Source of the DNA: Kangiellaceae bacterium | GTDB taxonomy: Bacteria > Pseudomonadota > Gammaproteobacteria > Enterobacterales > Kangiellaceae | Length of the DNA stretch: 64,000 bases | Direction: 5' to 3' | Assembly: GCA_013373015.1 (NCBI GenBank) | Contig: JABXIQ010000026.1 | Location: forward strand, 18,252 to 82,251 | Shown here: in pieces, positions 36,878-47,352 of the stretch | Numbering within the stretch: the first letter of the stretch is position 1 | How the letters are laid out: each line of letters begins with the position of its first letter | Notes under the pieces: model-generated | What the model was told of the DNA's origin: nothing | The model's input: only the letters and a program-made list of their open reading frames with translations | Database searches by the model: none | Position numbers and translations under genes: made by a program

Positions 36878-38155
36878 ATGGATTTTATACTACAAAACGC
36901 CGACACCATGATTTGGATCGCTGTGGCTTTCGGTTTCTTAATGGCCTTTGGTATTGGCGCAAATGACGTTGCTAATGCCATGGGAACTTCAGTTGGTGCA
37001 AAAGCGCTAACCTTAAAACAAGCAATTATCGTAGCGGCAATTTTCGAATTTGCAGGCGCTTACTTAGCGGGTGGCGAAGTCACAAAAACCATCCGTAAAG
37101 GTATTATTGACGCCAATTACTTTACCGACGTACCTGAATTCTTAGTATTCGGTATGATGGCAGCGCTATTGGCAGCAGGTGTATGGCTACTAATCGCTTC
37201 TAAGTTTGGTTGGCCTGTGTCAACCACCCACTCCATTGTAGGCGCTATTGTTGGTTTCGCAGCTGTTGGTGTGAGTGTTGATGCAGTTAGCTGGGGCAAA
37301 GTAGGTTCGATCGTAGGTTCATGGGTCATCACACCAATGCTAGCTGGCGTGATTGCATTCTTAATTGTCATGAGCGTACAAAAGCTGATCCTCGACACCA
37401 AGACCCCATTCCAGAACGCTAAGCGTTATGTACCTTTCTATATGTTCCTAGCAGGCTTTGTGATTGCGTTGGTAACCATCATGAAAGGTTTGAAGCACGT
37501 TTTCAAAGATAAAGATATTTCCTTGTCTATGGGCGAAACCTACCTCATCGCAGCGGCTGTTGGTGCTGTAATTGCTATTGTTGGCGCTATTGTTATCAGT
37601 CGCATCAAAGTCGATAAAAAAGAAGATAAAGCTTATCACTTTGCTTCAGTTGAAAAAGTTTTCGCAGTACTTATGATTGTAACCGCTTGTGGTATGGCTT
37701 TCGCGCACGGCTCAAACGACGTTGCAAACGCTATTGGCCCATTGGCTGCCATCGTTAGCGTTATCAATAATAATGGTGAAATTGCAGCTAAAGCCGCAGT
37801 AGACCCTCGAATTTTGTTGGTTGGTGCTATTGGTATCGTTATCGGTCTTATCGTATTAGGTAGTCGAGTGATGAAAACTATTGGTACTAAAATCACTCAC
37901 TTAACGCCAAGCCGTGGCTTTGCAGCAGAATTAGCAGCAGCCTCAACGGTAATCATCGCTTCAGGCGCAGGCTTGCCAATTTCGACCACTCAAACCTTGG
38001 TTGGTGCGGTATTAGGTGTTGGTATGGCACGCGGTATTGCCGCCTTGAACTTAGGTGTTGTACGTAACATCTTCGTATCATGGGTTGTAACCTTACCAGC
38101 TGGCGCATTATTATCGATTATCTTCTTCTACATCTTCAAAGCTATTTTCTCTTAA
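36878..38155 (+). CDS. pit: Inorganic phosphate transporter, Pit family
   Basis: The 425-residue membrane protein has the twin Pit signature GANDVANAMGTSVGAKALTLKQA near residue 28 and its repeat HGSNDVANAIGPLAAI in the second half, with about ten to eleven helices. Pit proteins bring in phosphate or metal-phosphate by proton symport at low affinity. A strong GGGGGA Shine-Dalgarno is present. The operon with DUF47 is the common arrangement. Confidence 0.95.
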   Translation: MDFILQNADTMIWIAVAFGFLMAFGIGANDVANAMGTSVGAKALTLKQAIIVAAIFEFAGAYLAGGEVTKTIRKGIIDANYFTDVPEFLVFGMMAALLAAGVWLLIASKFGWPVSTTHSIVGAIVGFAAVGVSVDAVSWGKVGSIVGSWVITPMLAGVIAFLIVMSVQKLILDTKTPFQNAKRYVPFYMFLAGFVIALVTIMKGLKHVFKDKDISLSMGETYLIAAAVGAVIAIVGAIVISRIKVDKKEDKAYHFASVEKVFAVLMIVTACGMAFAHGSNDVANAIGPLAAIVSVINNNGEIAAKAAVDPRILLVGAIGIVIGLIVLGSRVMKTIGTKITHLTPSRGFAAELAAASTVIIASGAGLPISTTQTLVGAVLGVGMARGIAALNLGVVRNIFVSWVVTLPAGALLSIIFFYIFKAIFS

Positions 38156-38198
38156 TAGCTGACTGTTAATAACGAAGAAAACGATAATATATCAAACT

Positions 38199-38228
38199 CA
38201 AAAGCCCCTCTTAATAAGGGGCTTTTTT
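38199..38228 (+). terminator. Rho-independent terminator after pit
   Basis: AAAGCCCCT (38201-38209) and AGGGGCTTT (38217-38225) form a perfect stem with a 7-base loop, followed by a run of T. It ends the DUF47-pit transcript, 45 bases past the stop. Confidence 0.92.
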
Positions 38229-38413
38229 GTATCTAATACAGTCAATCATCGAAAAGTTAGCCCTTCACGCTGCCAGCCAGCTCACAAATTTCACAATAAG
38301 CTGATCGATATCAATCATTGCTGGTCAGTCTTGCCGTTAGAACCTTTCCCCTGCGCCATAGCTACTATATACTTGCTTTTTTTTAACTATAGGACATTTG
38401 CTCAGGATTGCTT

Positions 38414-38989
38414 ATGTTACGTATCACTTTATGTTTAATCGTGCTGTTATCCGCGGACTTTGCCGTTGCAGCCGCAGCCCAAGCTCAGTCGTATTACATT
38501 TCTGAGGAAATCGGGGTAACACTGCGCAGTGGGCCAACAAGCCGCTACCGAGTAACAGGCAAACTGCCTGCAGGAACACCGATAGAGGTGTTGTCCAGTG
38601 ATGCTGAGAATAAAACCAGCCAAGTTCGCGCTCAAGACGGTAAAACAGGTTGGATCAGCAGCGAATTTATTTCGACGGATAAAACCATTCGCGCGCTATA
38701 CCAAGAATTACAAACCGAAAACAACAACTTAAAGCAAAGAATTAATCGTTATGAGCAGCAAGTGTCTGATAATGATAATATTATCCAACTGAACAACCAG
38801 CTACAGCAGCAAGTCTCTGAGCTGCAAAATGAAGCTGATAATCTGCGCCAACAAAATAGCTTATTAACAGGTCGTTTCCGACAAGAAGTTTTTTACGCAG
38901 GGGCTTTGGTTTTGCTTGCAGGAATGCTATTAAGCTGGATAATCTCACGTTTCTCTAATAATCGCCGTCAACGTTCCGGTTGGCGTTAG
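38414..38989 (+). CDS. SH3 domain protein of the YgiM/TIGR04211 type
   Basis: AGGA six bases upstream supports the ATG at 38414. The 191-residue protein has a signal peptide (to about AVAAAAQAQS), a bacterial SH3 domain (YYISEEIGVTLRSGPTSRYRVTGKLPAGTPIEVL...TGWISSEFI), a coiled coil (about 95-150) and a C-terminal transmembrane helix near 165-183. This is the YgiM layout of E. coli, where the gene is beside cca; cca is about 11 kb away here. SH3 proteins of this type are thought to work at the cell envelope; function is not established. Confidence 0.88.
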   Translation: MLRITLCLIVLLSADFAVAAAAQAQSYYISEEIGVTLRSGPTSRYRVTGKLPAGTPIEVLSSDAENKTSQVRAQDGKTGWISSEFISTDKTIRALYQELQTENNNLKQRINRYEQQVSDNDNIIQLNNQLQQQVSELQNEADNLRQQNSLLTGRFRQEVFYAGALVLLAGMLLSWIISRFSNNRRQRSGWR

Positions 38990-39029
38990 TATTTGGGCTA
39001 AACATAGCCTTATTTTGGGTAGATCACAT

Positions 39030-42000
39030 ATGTTGAAAGCAAGTCAAATCTTATCCGACAAATATCAAGAGCTATCTCTTGAGCAGTGGCAAGAAATCAT
39101 TACTAATAATTATGACATTGATGAGTCTGCTTATCTTGAACAGCTACTAGAATTAGCCACCCCAGATCAAGCGACCATTGACACTATCACCAGCCAAGCT
39201 AGCCAATTAGTCGAAGGTATTCGTAAAAGTAACAAAGCCAAAGAAGGCGTAGAAGCTTTTTTACAACAATATAGCCTGAGCACTAAAGAAGGTGTGGTAT
39301 TGATGTGTTTAGCTGAGGCGCTGCTTCGAATTCCAGATTCCAATGTCGCTAACTCCTTGATCCGTGACAAACTAAGTACCGCTGAGTGGAAAAAACACAC
39401 AGGGCAAAGTGAATCAATGCTGGTCAACGCATCGACTTGGGGCTTGATGTTAACGGGTAAAATTGTCGATGTGGATAAAGATGGCGATGGTAAACCTGAT
39501 ACCATGCTCGGTGGCTTGATTGCTAAGTTTGGTGAGCCAGTGATTCGTCAAGCCATGAACCAAGCAATGAAGTTGATGGGACGTCAATTCGTACTTGGCC
39601 GCACTATTAATGAAGCAATTAAACGCGGTTCAAAAAGCATTGATAAAGGCTATACCCACTCTTTCGACATGCTCGGTGAAGCGGCGTTTACTGCCGAAGA
39701 CGCACAAAAATATTTTGATGCTTACAGCCGAGCAATTGATGAAATTGGCGCAGTGCAAGTCAAAGAAGGTCAATTAGCACCGAGTATTTCCATCAAATTA
39801 TCTGCTCTTCATCCGCGCTATGAAGTAGCGCAACGAGATCGCGTGTTGACAGAAATGGTCGCTAGTGTGACCAAATTAACTCAGCAAGCTCGTGATTTAG
39901 ACGTTGCCATAACCGTTGATGCAGAAGAAGCTGATCGCCTAGAGTTGTCATTAGAAATCTTTGAGGCCGTGTATAATTCTGAAGCATGCCAAGGTTGGAA
40001 CGGTTTTGGTATGGTGGTGCAAGCCTACTCAAAGCGCGCGTTACCAGTTCTAGCATGGCTGAATGCTTTATCACAAAAACATGGCCGTCAAATTCCATTA
40101 CGCTTAGTCAAAGGCGCTTATTGGGACTCTGAAATCAAATGGTCGCAGCAGGCTGGCCTTGGTAGCTACCCAGTTTATACGCGCAAAGCAGGAACTGACG
40201 TTTCTTATTTAGCGTGTGCGAAATATATTTTGGCTTGCGGCAACAGTTTTTATCCACAATTTGCAACTCACAACGCTCAAACCGTATTCAGCATTATGAA
40301 TATGGCCGCTGAACGTCGTGACTTTGAATTCCAACGTCTGCATGGCATGGGCGAGATTCTGTACGATATGATCTTACAGCAATATCCTGGCCTACGTTGC
40401 CGTATTTATGCTCCAGTGGGTAACCATAAAGATCTGCTTCCTTATTTAGTCCGCCGTTTATTGGAAAATGGTGCCAATACTTCTTTCGTCCATCAACTGG
40501 TCGATAAAGATACGCCGGTAATGAGCTTAGTAGAACACCCAAGCGTTATTTTGAAGCGTTACCAAACATTACATAATGATCGCATTCCTTTACCACCGCA
40601 TATTTATGGCGCAGATCGTCTAAATTCGCAGGGTACTAACTTACATATCAACAGTCAGATTAAACCGTTTATGAGCACAGTAGAAAGTTTCCTCGACAAA
40701 AAATGGCATGCCAAGCCAATCGTTAATGGGCAAGAACTTACCAGTGAAGAAGTTACTGTAACTGGACCATTCGACAATAATTTTGCTATTGGCAGCGCCC
40801 ATAAAGCCACCGCTGAGCAAGCCTTGGATGCGCTAACCGTTGCTAAACAAAACTTTATTGCTTGGGATATGACTCCTGTTGAACAACGTGCAAGCATGCT
40901 GGATAAAGTTGCAGACTTGTTTGAAGAGAATAAGCATGAACTTATCGCCTTATGCTGTCGTGATGGCGGCAAAACCATGCAAGACGGCATTGACGAGGTA
41001 CGCGAAGCAGTCGATTTCTGTCGCTATTACGCTAATAAAGCACGCGAAGACTTTGGTCATGAAATAAAATTGCCAGGCCCAACGGGTGAAAGCAATGATA
41101 TGTACTTACAAGGTCGTGGTGTATTTGCTTGTATTAGTCCTTGGAACTTCCCATTAGCTATTTTTACAGGCCAAGTAGTGGCTGCATTGGTTGCTGGTAA
41201 TACAGTATTAGCAAAACCAGCCGACCAAACAACTTTAGTGGCTTATCGCGCAGTTCAACTTATGCATCAAGCAGGTATTCCAACTAGTGTGTTGCACTTT
41301 GTACCTTGTCGCGGTTCAACATTTGGCAAAACCGTATTAGCGGATCCGCGTATTGCAGGGGTAGCTTTCACAGGCTCAACTTCAACAGCTCACACTATCA
41401 ACCGTACTTTAGCCGCTCGCGATAGTGTAATCGCACCATTAATCGCTGAAACTGGCGGTCAAAATGCCATGATCGTTGATAGCTCGGCATTACCTGAGCA
41501 AGTGGTTGCTGATGTGATTCACTCTGCCTTCACCAGTGCAGGTCAACGCTGTTCAGCATTACGTGTACTTTATGTACAAGAAGACATCGCAGATCGAATT
41601 TTGGAAGTGTTATCAGGCGCTATGCAAGAATTGCGTCTAGGTGATCCATCCGAATTAAAAACTGACGTAGGCCCTGTTATTGATGCTGCGTCACGTGCAG
41701 AATTGTTAGGTCATATACAAGAACTAAAAGATGCTGGCAAATTAATCGCTGAAGCTAAGTTGCCAGAAGGCTTAGAGCAAGGCAATTTTATTGCTCCAGT
41801 AGCTTTCCGCATTGATTCCATTAATGATTTAACTCAAGAATGGTTTGGCCCGATCCTGCATGTAGTGACCTTCAAATCCAAAGAATTGGATAAAGTTATC
41901 GCAGAAATCAATGGTTATGGCTATGGTCTAACTTTAGGTATTCATTCGCGTAACGAAAGTACAGCGACTTATATCGACAAACGTGTTCGCGTGGGCAATG

Positions 42001-42194
42001 TGTATATCAATCGTAATATGATTGGTGCAACCGTAGGTGTGCAACCGTTTGGTGGCCAAGGTTTATCTGGTACAGGCCCTAAAGCTGGTGGCCCATTCTA
42101 CTTACACCGCTTTGCGACCGAGCATACACGAACCAATAACACAGCTGCGATTGGTGGTAACGCCACATTACTATCGCTCGGCGATGATGAGTAA
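39030..42194 (+). CDS. putA: Bifunctional proline dehydrogenase / glutamate-semialdehyde dehydrogenase
   Basis: PutA oxidises proline to glutamate in two steps, with electrons passing to the membrane. The FAD proline dehydrogenase part has SISIKLSALHPRY and RLVKGAYWDSEIKW; the NAD aldehyde dehydrogenase part has ISPWNFPLAIFTG, ETGGQNAMIVD and the catalytic Cys in SAGQRCSALR. At about 1054 residues it has no N-terminal ribbon-helix-helix DNA-binding domain, so it is not a self-repressor like E. coli PutA. The ATG at 39030 is preferred over a TTG at 39015. Confidence 0.95.
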   Translation: MLKASQILSDKYQELSLEQWQEIITNNYDIDESAYLEQLLELATPDQATIDTITSQASQLVEGIRKSNKAKEGVEAFLQQYSLSTKEGVVLMCLAEALLRIPDSNVANSLIRDKLSTAEWKKHTGQSESMLVNASTWGLMLTGKIVDVDKDGDGKPDTMLGGLIAKFGEPVIRQAMNQAMKLMGRQFVLGRTINEAIKRGSKSIDKGYTHSFDMLGEAAFTAEDAQKYFDAYSRAIDEIGAVQVKEGQLAPSISIKLSALHPRYEVAQRDRVLTEMVASVTKLTQQARDLDVAITVDAEEADRLELSLEIFEAVYNSEACQGWNGFGMVVQAYSKRALPVLAWLNALSQKHGRQIPLRLVKGAYWDSEIKWSQQAGLGSYPVYTRKAGTDVSYLACAKYILACGNSFYPQFATHNAQTVFSIMNMAAERRDFEFQRLHGMGEILYDMILQQYPGLRCRIYAPVGNHKDLLPYLVRRLLENGANTSFVHQLVDKDTPVMSLVEHPSVILKRYQTLHNDRIPLPPHIYGADRLNSQGTNLHINSQIKPFMSTVESFLDKKWHAKPIVNGQELTSEEVTVTGPFDNNFAIGSAHKATAEQALDALTVAKQNFIAWDMTPVEQRASMLDKVADLFEENKHELIALCCRDGGKTMQDGIDEVREAVDFCRYYANKAREDFGHEIKLPGPTGESNDMYLQGRGVFACISPWNFPLAIFTGQVVAALVAGNTVLAKPADQTTLVAYRAVQLMHQAGIPTSVLHFVPCRGSTFGKTVLADPRIAGVAFTGSTSTAHTINRTLAARDSVIAPLIAETGGQNAMIVDSSALPEQVVADVIHSAFTSAGQRCSALRVLYVQEDIADRILEVLSGAMQELRLGDPSELKTDVGPVIDAASRAELLGHIQELKDAGKLIAEAKLPEGLEQGNFIAPVAFRIDSINDLTQEWFGPILHVVTFKSKELDKVIAEINGYGYGLTLGIHSRNESTATYIDKRVRVGNVYINRNMIGATVGVQPFGGQGLSGTGPKAGGPFYLHRFATEHTRTNNTAAIGGNATLLSLGDDE

Positions 42195-42240
42195 TTTAAT
42201 TACTATTTTTCAGTTTGTATTAGAAAAGTTCGAAATACCA

Positions 42241-42272
42241 GAAAAGGGCATCATAAGTGCCCTTTTCTTTTT
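42241..42272 (+). terminator. Rho-independent terminator after putA
   Basis: GAAAAGGGC (42241-42249) pairs perfectly with GCCCTTTTC (42259-42267), with a 9-base loop and a T-rich tail. It ends the putA transcript 46 bases past its stop, so rsmF needs its own promoter or read-through. Confidence 0.9.
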
Positions 42273-42311
42273 GTGTATTTTCATCATCCAACAAATAGAT
42301 TAAGCTAGGCC

Positions 42312-43754
42312 ATGGCAAAAATTTCCCCCGCATTTGTAGAGCATATTAGTCAGCAATTAACTGATCCAAGTCAGTTGCAGCAGCTGATCGACTATTGCCA
42401 CAAACCTTTACGAAAAAGTATTCGCGTCAATACTCTGAAAACTAGTGTTGAGCAATTTTTTCAGGATTGGACAAACGCTGGCTTTGAACTAATACCCATA
42501 CCTTGGTGCAAGGAAGGTTTTTGGATAGACGAATCCGTCAAACCATTACCAGCAGGCTTGGGCAATTTCTTGCCGCATCTACAAGGCAGCTACTATATTC
42601 AAGAAGCAAGCTCCATGTTACCCGTAACAGCCTTATTTCATGCCTGCTCTTCTCCTGACATGGTATTAGATGTAGCAGCTGCTCCAGGCTCAAAAACCAC
42701 ACAAATCGCTGCCAACATGGATAATCAAGGATTGATCGTCGCCAACGAATTATCTTCTTCACGCTTAAAAGGCTTATTTTCAAACATACAACGTTGCGGA
42801 GTACGCAACGTTTGTTTGACCCATGCCGACGGACGTATTTTTGGCGACAAAGCCGAAAGTACTTTCGATGCTATTTTGCTTGATGCGCCATGCGGTGGTG
42901 AAGGAACCGTCCGTAAAGATGAAGATGCTTTGCAAGACTGGAATATTGATAGTGTCAATGCCATGGCACATCTGCAAAAAGAATTGATCCTCAGCGCTTT
43001 TAGAGCATTAAAGCCTGGCGGTACATTAGTTTATTCAACTTGCACTTTATCTTTTGAAGAAAATCAGCAAGTTTGTAAATTTTTATTAGAGCACTTCTCC
43101 GAACAGGCATCAGTGGTATCTTTAGATTCACTATTTGAGGGAGCACAAAAAGCGGTAACAGCAGAAGGTTATCTACATGTTTATCCGCATATTTTTGATA
43201 GTGAAGGTTTCTTTGTAGCCTGCTTCAAAAAAACAGATCCCGTTTGCGATAAAGCCGCCACTCCTGAATCTATTGATAGCCGCTTCCCTTTTACACCAAT
43301 AGATAAAAAAAGCTATAGCGATTTGCGAAACTATTGCTCATCACTAGGCTGGAATATTGAATCAATTCAATCACAAATATGGCTACGCAAAAATGAACTA
43401 TGGTACTTCCCCAAAGGCATTGAACGCCTGATTGGCAAAGTGAAAATGGACCGCATGGGAGTAAAGATTGCCGAGAGCCATAAAAGTGGGTTTCGCTTAC
43501 AGCATCAAGCTGTAATTGCTTTTGCCAAGCAATTTTCAATCGATAACAAATGTTTTTCACTAACCGAGGAACAAGCGGTTGAGTACTATCAAGGCAAGGA
43601 TATCTTTGCCGACAATCTGAGCAACCTGAACAAAGGTGAGATCATTATCAAACACAATGATATTGTACTTGGCCTTGGTAAGAACTTGGGCAACAAACTG
43701 AAAAACTCTTTGCCACGAGAGTTAGTCCGCGATAATCCTTTTAGCCAACTGTAA
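42312..43754 (+). CDS. rsmF: 16S rRNA (cytosine-C5)-methyltransferase RsmF
   Basis: RsmF methylates C1407 of 16S rRNA. The 480-residue protein has the RsmF order: N-terminal RKSIRVNTLKTS, the SAM site VLDVAAAPGSKTTQIAA near residue 120, DAPCGGEGTVRKD and TCTLSFEENQQV, which supply the two catalytic Cys, then a C-terminal PUA-like region. Its length and domain content match E. coli RsmF (479 residues) rather than RsmB. It is followed closely by the M16 protease gene (24 bases). Confidence 0.92.
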   Translation: MAKISPAFVEHISQQLTDPSQLQQLIDYCHKPLRKSIRVNTLKTSVEQFFQDWTNAGFELIPIPWCKEGFWIDESVKPLPAGLGNFLPHLQGSYYIQEASSMLPVTALFHACSSPDMVLDVAAAPGSKTTQIAANMDNQGLIVANELSSSRLKGLFSNIQRCGVRNVCLTHADGRIFGDKAESTFDAILLDAPCGGEGTVRKDEDALQDWNIDSVNAMAHLQKELILSAFRALKPGGTLVYSTCTLSFEENQQVCKFLLEHFSEQASVVSLDSLFEGAQKAVTAEGYLHVYPHIFDSEGFFVACFKKTDPVCDKAATPESIDSRFPFTPIDKKSYSDLRNYCSSLGWNIESIQSQIWLRKNELWYFPKGIERLIGKVKMDRMGVKIAESHKSGFRLQHQAVIAFAKQFSIDNKCFSLTEEQAVEYYQGKDIFADNLSNLNKGEIIIKHNDIVLGLGKNLGNKLKNSLPRELVRDNPFSQL

Positions 43755-43778
43755 GCTGATAATATAAAGCACAACATC

Positions 43779-46607
43779 ATGAACAACATTATTACCTTGT
43801 TACTTGCCTTCATCATTAGTGTCACTTTAGTTAGTTGCCAAACAATGACCGGCGTTTCTCAAAATGACCAAAAGTCACAATTACCCATATCTAATTTAGT
43901 TAGTTACGGCCAATTAGATAATGGCTTAACTTATTATTTGCGCCCCAACGAAAAGCCAAAACAACGCGCTTTTATAACACTAATACTCAATGTCGGATCT
44001 TTACAAGAAGAAGATCATGAGCGTGGTGTAGCACATTTTGTAGAACATATGGCTTTTAATGGTAGTGAACATTTTGCTAAAGATCAGCTTATCAAAACCT
44101 TAGAAAGTCTTGGTATGGAGTTTGGTTCAGATATTAACGCTTTCACCAGTTTTGACAACACTCGCTATTTACTCGAAATACCCACTGGTCAACCAGAAAA
44201 TTGGGATACTGTAGCCTTGATCCTACAAGATTGGATCAAAGGCATTCAGTTTGATGAACAGGAAGTGAAAAAAGAACGAGGAGTTATTCTCTCCGAAAAG
44301 CGTGGCCACAAAGGTTTAGGTGAGCGCATTTCAGACATAATGACACCAATAAATTTTTCAGGCGCTCGCCACGAACAACGAATGCCGATTGGCACTGATG
44401 CAGTGTTAAATACGGTTAGCTCGGAAACCTTGCAAGCCTTCCATGCGAAGTGGTATCAGCCGCATAATATGGCCATAATAGTCACTGGTGATATTAAGCC
44501 TCAGCCGTTAAAACAATTTCTTAATGCTACGATTGGGCAACTGAAAAACACAAACAGCGCAAAACCGCAAAAATATTTAATTCCAAAAAATCCAACCTAT
44601 CAGTTTCGAACTATACAAGATCAAGAAATCTTATCGACTCGCTTACAACTTCGCTATCAAAGCAAAAGCCTAACATTAAATAACCTTGAAGCACTACGCT
44701 ATCGATTACTTAATCAAATGATGGTTACCTTATTTAATCAACGAATGTTTGAGCTGACCGACAAAGCAGATAAGCCGTTTGATGGTGCATCGCTTGGTTA
44801 TTCTCAACTTGGTGATGATAGATTGCTATTTAGCTTTAATGTATCGCCACAACAAGATCAGTTAGAACAAGCCTACCAAGCTTTGTTCACCGAAATAAAA
44901 AGAGTGCAACAACATGGCTTTATCGCAGCTGAAAGACAGCGCTATATTGAGGATGTTCTCAAATCCAGCGCACTTTCACTTCAAGATCAAGATACCATTC
45001 ATTCAGCCAGTTTAACTGGTAGCTATATGAATCATTTCTTGTATGGAGATCACTTTTTATCGCGTCAGCAGCGCCATCAATTACTCACTCAAGAGCTGCC
45101 ACAAATTTCATTGCAGGAGTTAAATCAACACTTCAACAACCTTGTTAATCAATCGGTTCATTCATTAATTGTTTACGCACCGAATAACCAACAACTTCCG
45201 AAAGAACTTGAAAGTAATGTGCTTACTGCACTGCAAAAAGCACAAGCAACAACTGCTTATAAAGAAGGTTCACTTGAAAAACCTTTATTGCAACAGCTAC
45301 CTGAAGCTGGAAGCATTGAAAAGCATAAAACTATTGCCGCAGTAAAAGCTGAACAATATCTTTTAAGTAATGGAGTACGCGTTATTGTTAGACCAAGCTC
45401 TCTCTCTAACACAGAAGTGCTGCTATCAGCTTACGCGGCAGGCGGCTATTCGCTTGCTGATGATAATAATCTACGCTCCGCTATGGAGTCGGCCAAGCTA
45501 GTTGCAGCCTCAGGTATAGGCCCCTACAGTCGCAGTGAACTTGGAAAAAAATTAGCTAACAAAGATGTTCGCGTGCGTCTGAGCATGGATCGTTATTTCA
45601 GTCAGCTATCAGGCTCAAGTATTCCTGAAGATTTGGAAACATTATTTCAGTTGATTTATCTTTATTTTACCGCTCCTAAAATTGATAGTGATATCGCTAA
45701 AAATTATCGTCAATCGGTGATCAAATATCAAAACAACCGACTCAATGATCCTGAGCAGAAATATGCCGACGAATTACATCGCTTGCTAGTCAACAACCAT
45801 CCTCGATCACAGCCTTGGTCTGTAGAGGATGGTAAAAAGATTGATCATCAACAAGCATTAAGCTTTTATAAAGATCGCTTTAGCAACGCCAGCAATTTTA
45901 CTTTTGTTATTGTGGGCAATATTGATCTTCCCCAACTAGAGCCTCTGCTGGAGCGCTATTTAGCTAGCCTTCCTACTGGAGACAGTGAACAATGGATTGA
46001 TGAGGGCATTCGAACTGTAGAAAAAAACATTAACTTTTCTCGAGACACTAGTCTAGATGAAAAAACCAAGGTCGCTTTGCGTTATCACAAGCCTATTCCG
46101 CAATACATTGCTGATACTCGTTTCAAATTAGGTTTTTATACACAATTACTCGAACAGCAACTGCAACAAGAGTTACGAGAAGAGTTGGGTGGCGTTTACT
46201 CGGTCGGCGTTTCTGCGAATATCCAACGCTATCCTGTGGATTGGTTTAATTTATTAATCAGTTTCAACTGCGACCCTGAGCGAGAGCAAGAGCTATTGGA
46301 TGCAACTCAAGCAGTAGTTGAACGCACATTATCGCAACCGCTATCCGCAGATGATTTTGCTAATATTAAGCAACAAAGAAAAGTATCTTTCGAAGATGGT
46401 CAACAGAGTAATAGCTTTTGGCTTGGTCAAATTTATGCTTATGAGCGAGACAGTATCGATTACTTTTACTTTACAGAATACCTTAATCGACTGGAAGCAG
46501 TTCAACTAGACGATATTCAGGCAACTGCAAAAACATTATTTGAAAACAGTTACCTGATTAAAAGTGTAATGCGCCCAAAAATCACCGACGAACCAATTAA
46601 GGATTAA
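43779..46607 (+). CDS. M16 family zinc protease, lipoprotein
   Basis: The 942-residue protein has a lipoprotein signal with lipobox LVSC (Cys near residue 20), then the inverted zinc motif AHFVEHMAF (HxxEH) near residue 87 in the first M16 domain and the distal Glu region EVKKERGVILSE. The second M16 domain (from about residue 530) lacks HxxEH, as normal for the partner half. It is a periplasmic, membrane-anchored oligopeptidase-type enzyme (pitrilysin/PqqL-like), specificity unknown. Its end overlaps gspB convergently by 11 bases. Confidence 0.9.
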   Translation: MNNIITLLLAFIISVTLVSCQTMTGVSQNDQKSQLPISNLVSYGQLDNGLTYYLRPNEKPKQRAFITLILNVGSLQEEDHERGVAHFVEHMAFNGSEHFAKDQLIKTLESLGMEFGSDINAFTSFDNTRYLLEIPTGQPENWDTVALILQDWIKGIQFDEQEVKKERGVILSEKRGHKGLGERISDIMTPINFSGARHEQRMPIGTDAVLNTVSSETLQAFHAKWYQPHNMAIIVTGDIKPQPLKQFLNATIGQLKNTNSAKPQKYLIPKNPTYQFRTIQDQEILSTRLQLRYQSKSLTLNNLEALRYRLLNQMMVTLFNQRMFELTDKADKPFDGASLGYSQLGDDRLLFSFNVSPQQDQLEQAYQALFTEIKRVQQHGFIAAERQRYIEDVLKSSALSLQDQDTIHSASLTGSYMNHFLYGDHFLSRQQRHQLLTQELPQISLQELNQHFNNLVNQSVHSLIVYAPNNQQLPKELESNVLTALQKAQATTAYKEGSLEKPLLQQLPEAGSIEKHKTIAAVKAEQYLLSNGVRVIVRPSSLSNTEVLLSAYAAGGYSLADDNNLRSAMESAKLVAASGIGPYSRSELGKKLANKDVRVRLSMDRYFSQLSGSSIPEDLETLFQLIYLYFTAPKIDSDIAKNYRQSVIKYQNNRLNDPEQKYADELHRLLVNNHPRSQPWSVEDGKKIDHQQALSFYKDRFSNASNFTFVIVGNIDLPQLEPLLERYLASLPTGDSEQWIDEGIRTVEKNINFSRDTSLDEKTKVALRYHKPIPQYIADTRFKLGFYTQLLEQQLQQELREELGGVYSVGVSANIQRYPVDWFNLLISFNCDPEREQELLDATQAVVERTLSQPLSADDFANIKQQRKVSFEDGQQSNSFWLGQIYAYERDSIDYFYFTEYLNRLEAVQLDDIQATAKTLFENSYLIKSVMRPKITDEPIKD

Positions 46608-47352
46608 TATCCGTTAAACTGGGCACAGTGATTTTTTTGCCATTATGCGAAAGTACTAAATCATTTTCTAGAATATCCACTACTCGCAAACGCGAATTAA
46701 TGGCATCGCCAATCGCATAAGCCTTGCCATTGAGCATTACAAATCGATCTTTTGCTTCGGTTGCGTAGATATGAGTAGTGTAAATCAAACGTGGCAAAGC
46801 GCTAGTATCGCTAGATTCAACATTTTTATTCGAATTCAAAATAGGCACACTGTCACTTGTATTATTTGATGAGGCAGGCACATTAGAAACAGTCGCTTCA
46901 TTATAAAAACCATCTAGTTCGGTTGGCTCACGAACTGTTTTAGATGACATGCTTTTCTTTGGCAAAACCACTTTCTCGACAACAGGTTGCTTGACTTCTA
47001 AAGGAGCAGTTTGAACAAGCAAACCTTGGTTATTATCAACTTTTTTAATTATTTCCTTGGGACTATGATCATCAACTATTAGGGCGCCGCTAGTTTCAAG
47101 TTCATTTGATTGTTGATTCAACTGGGTTACAACATCTTTACTATTTTCATTAATTTGTTTTGGCTTTATTAATAACCAAGCCACCAAAGCTACAATTACC
47201 AAAAGTAAAGCAATAATAAGATATAACGACCAATTTTTCGCCTCACTTTCGCTTTCTAACGGCACATAATCATGCTCACTGGCTAGGTCAGGAATATCAC
47301 CTTTATTTTTGTCTGCTTCGTTTTTTTTAAGCGCGTCTAAAATATACGACAT
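46597..47352 (-). CDS. gspB: Type II secretion assembly factor GspB
   Basis: The 251-residue protein begins with the conserved SYILDALKKNEADK, has one transmembrane helix near residues 42-63, a long Ser/Val/Lys-rich linker, and a C-terminal GspB domain (LIYTTHIYATEAKDRFVMLNG and GKKITVPSL). GspB with GspA helps place the GspD secretin in the outer membrane through peptidoglycan. Its start overlaps the gspA stop (TAATG), so translation is coupled. No other gsp genes are in the window. Confidence 0.88.
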   Translation of the reverse strand: MSYILDALKKNEADKNKGDIPDLASEHDYVPLESESEAKNWSLYLIIALLLVIVALVAWLLIKPKQINENSKDVVTQLNQQSNELETSGALIVDDHSPKEIIKKVDNNQGLLVQTAPLEVKQPVVEKVVLPKKSMSSKTVREPTELDGFYNEATVSNVPASSNNTSDSVPILNSNKNVESSDTSALPRLIYTTHIYATEAKDRFVMLNGKAYAIGDAINSRLRVVDILENDLVLSHNGKKITVPSLTDINP

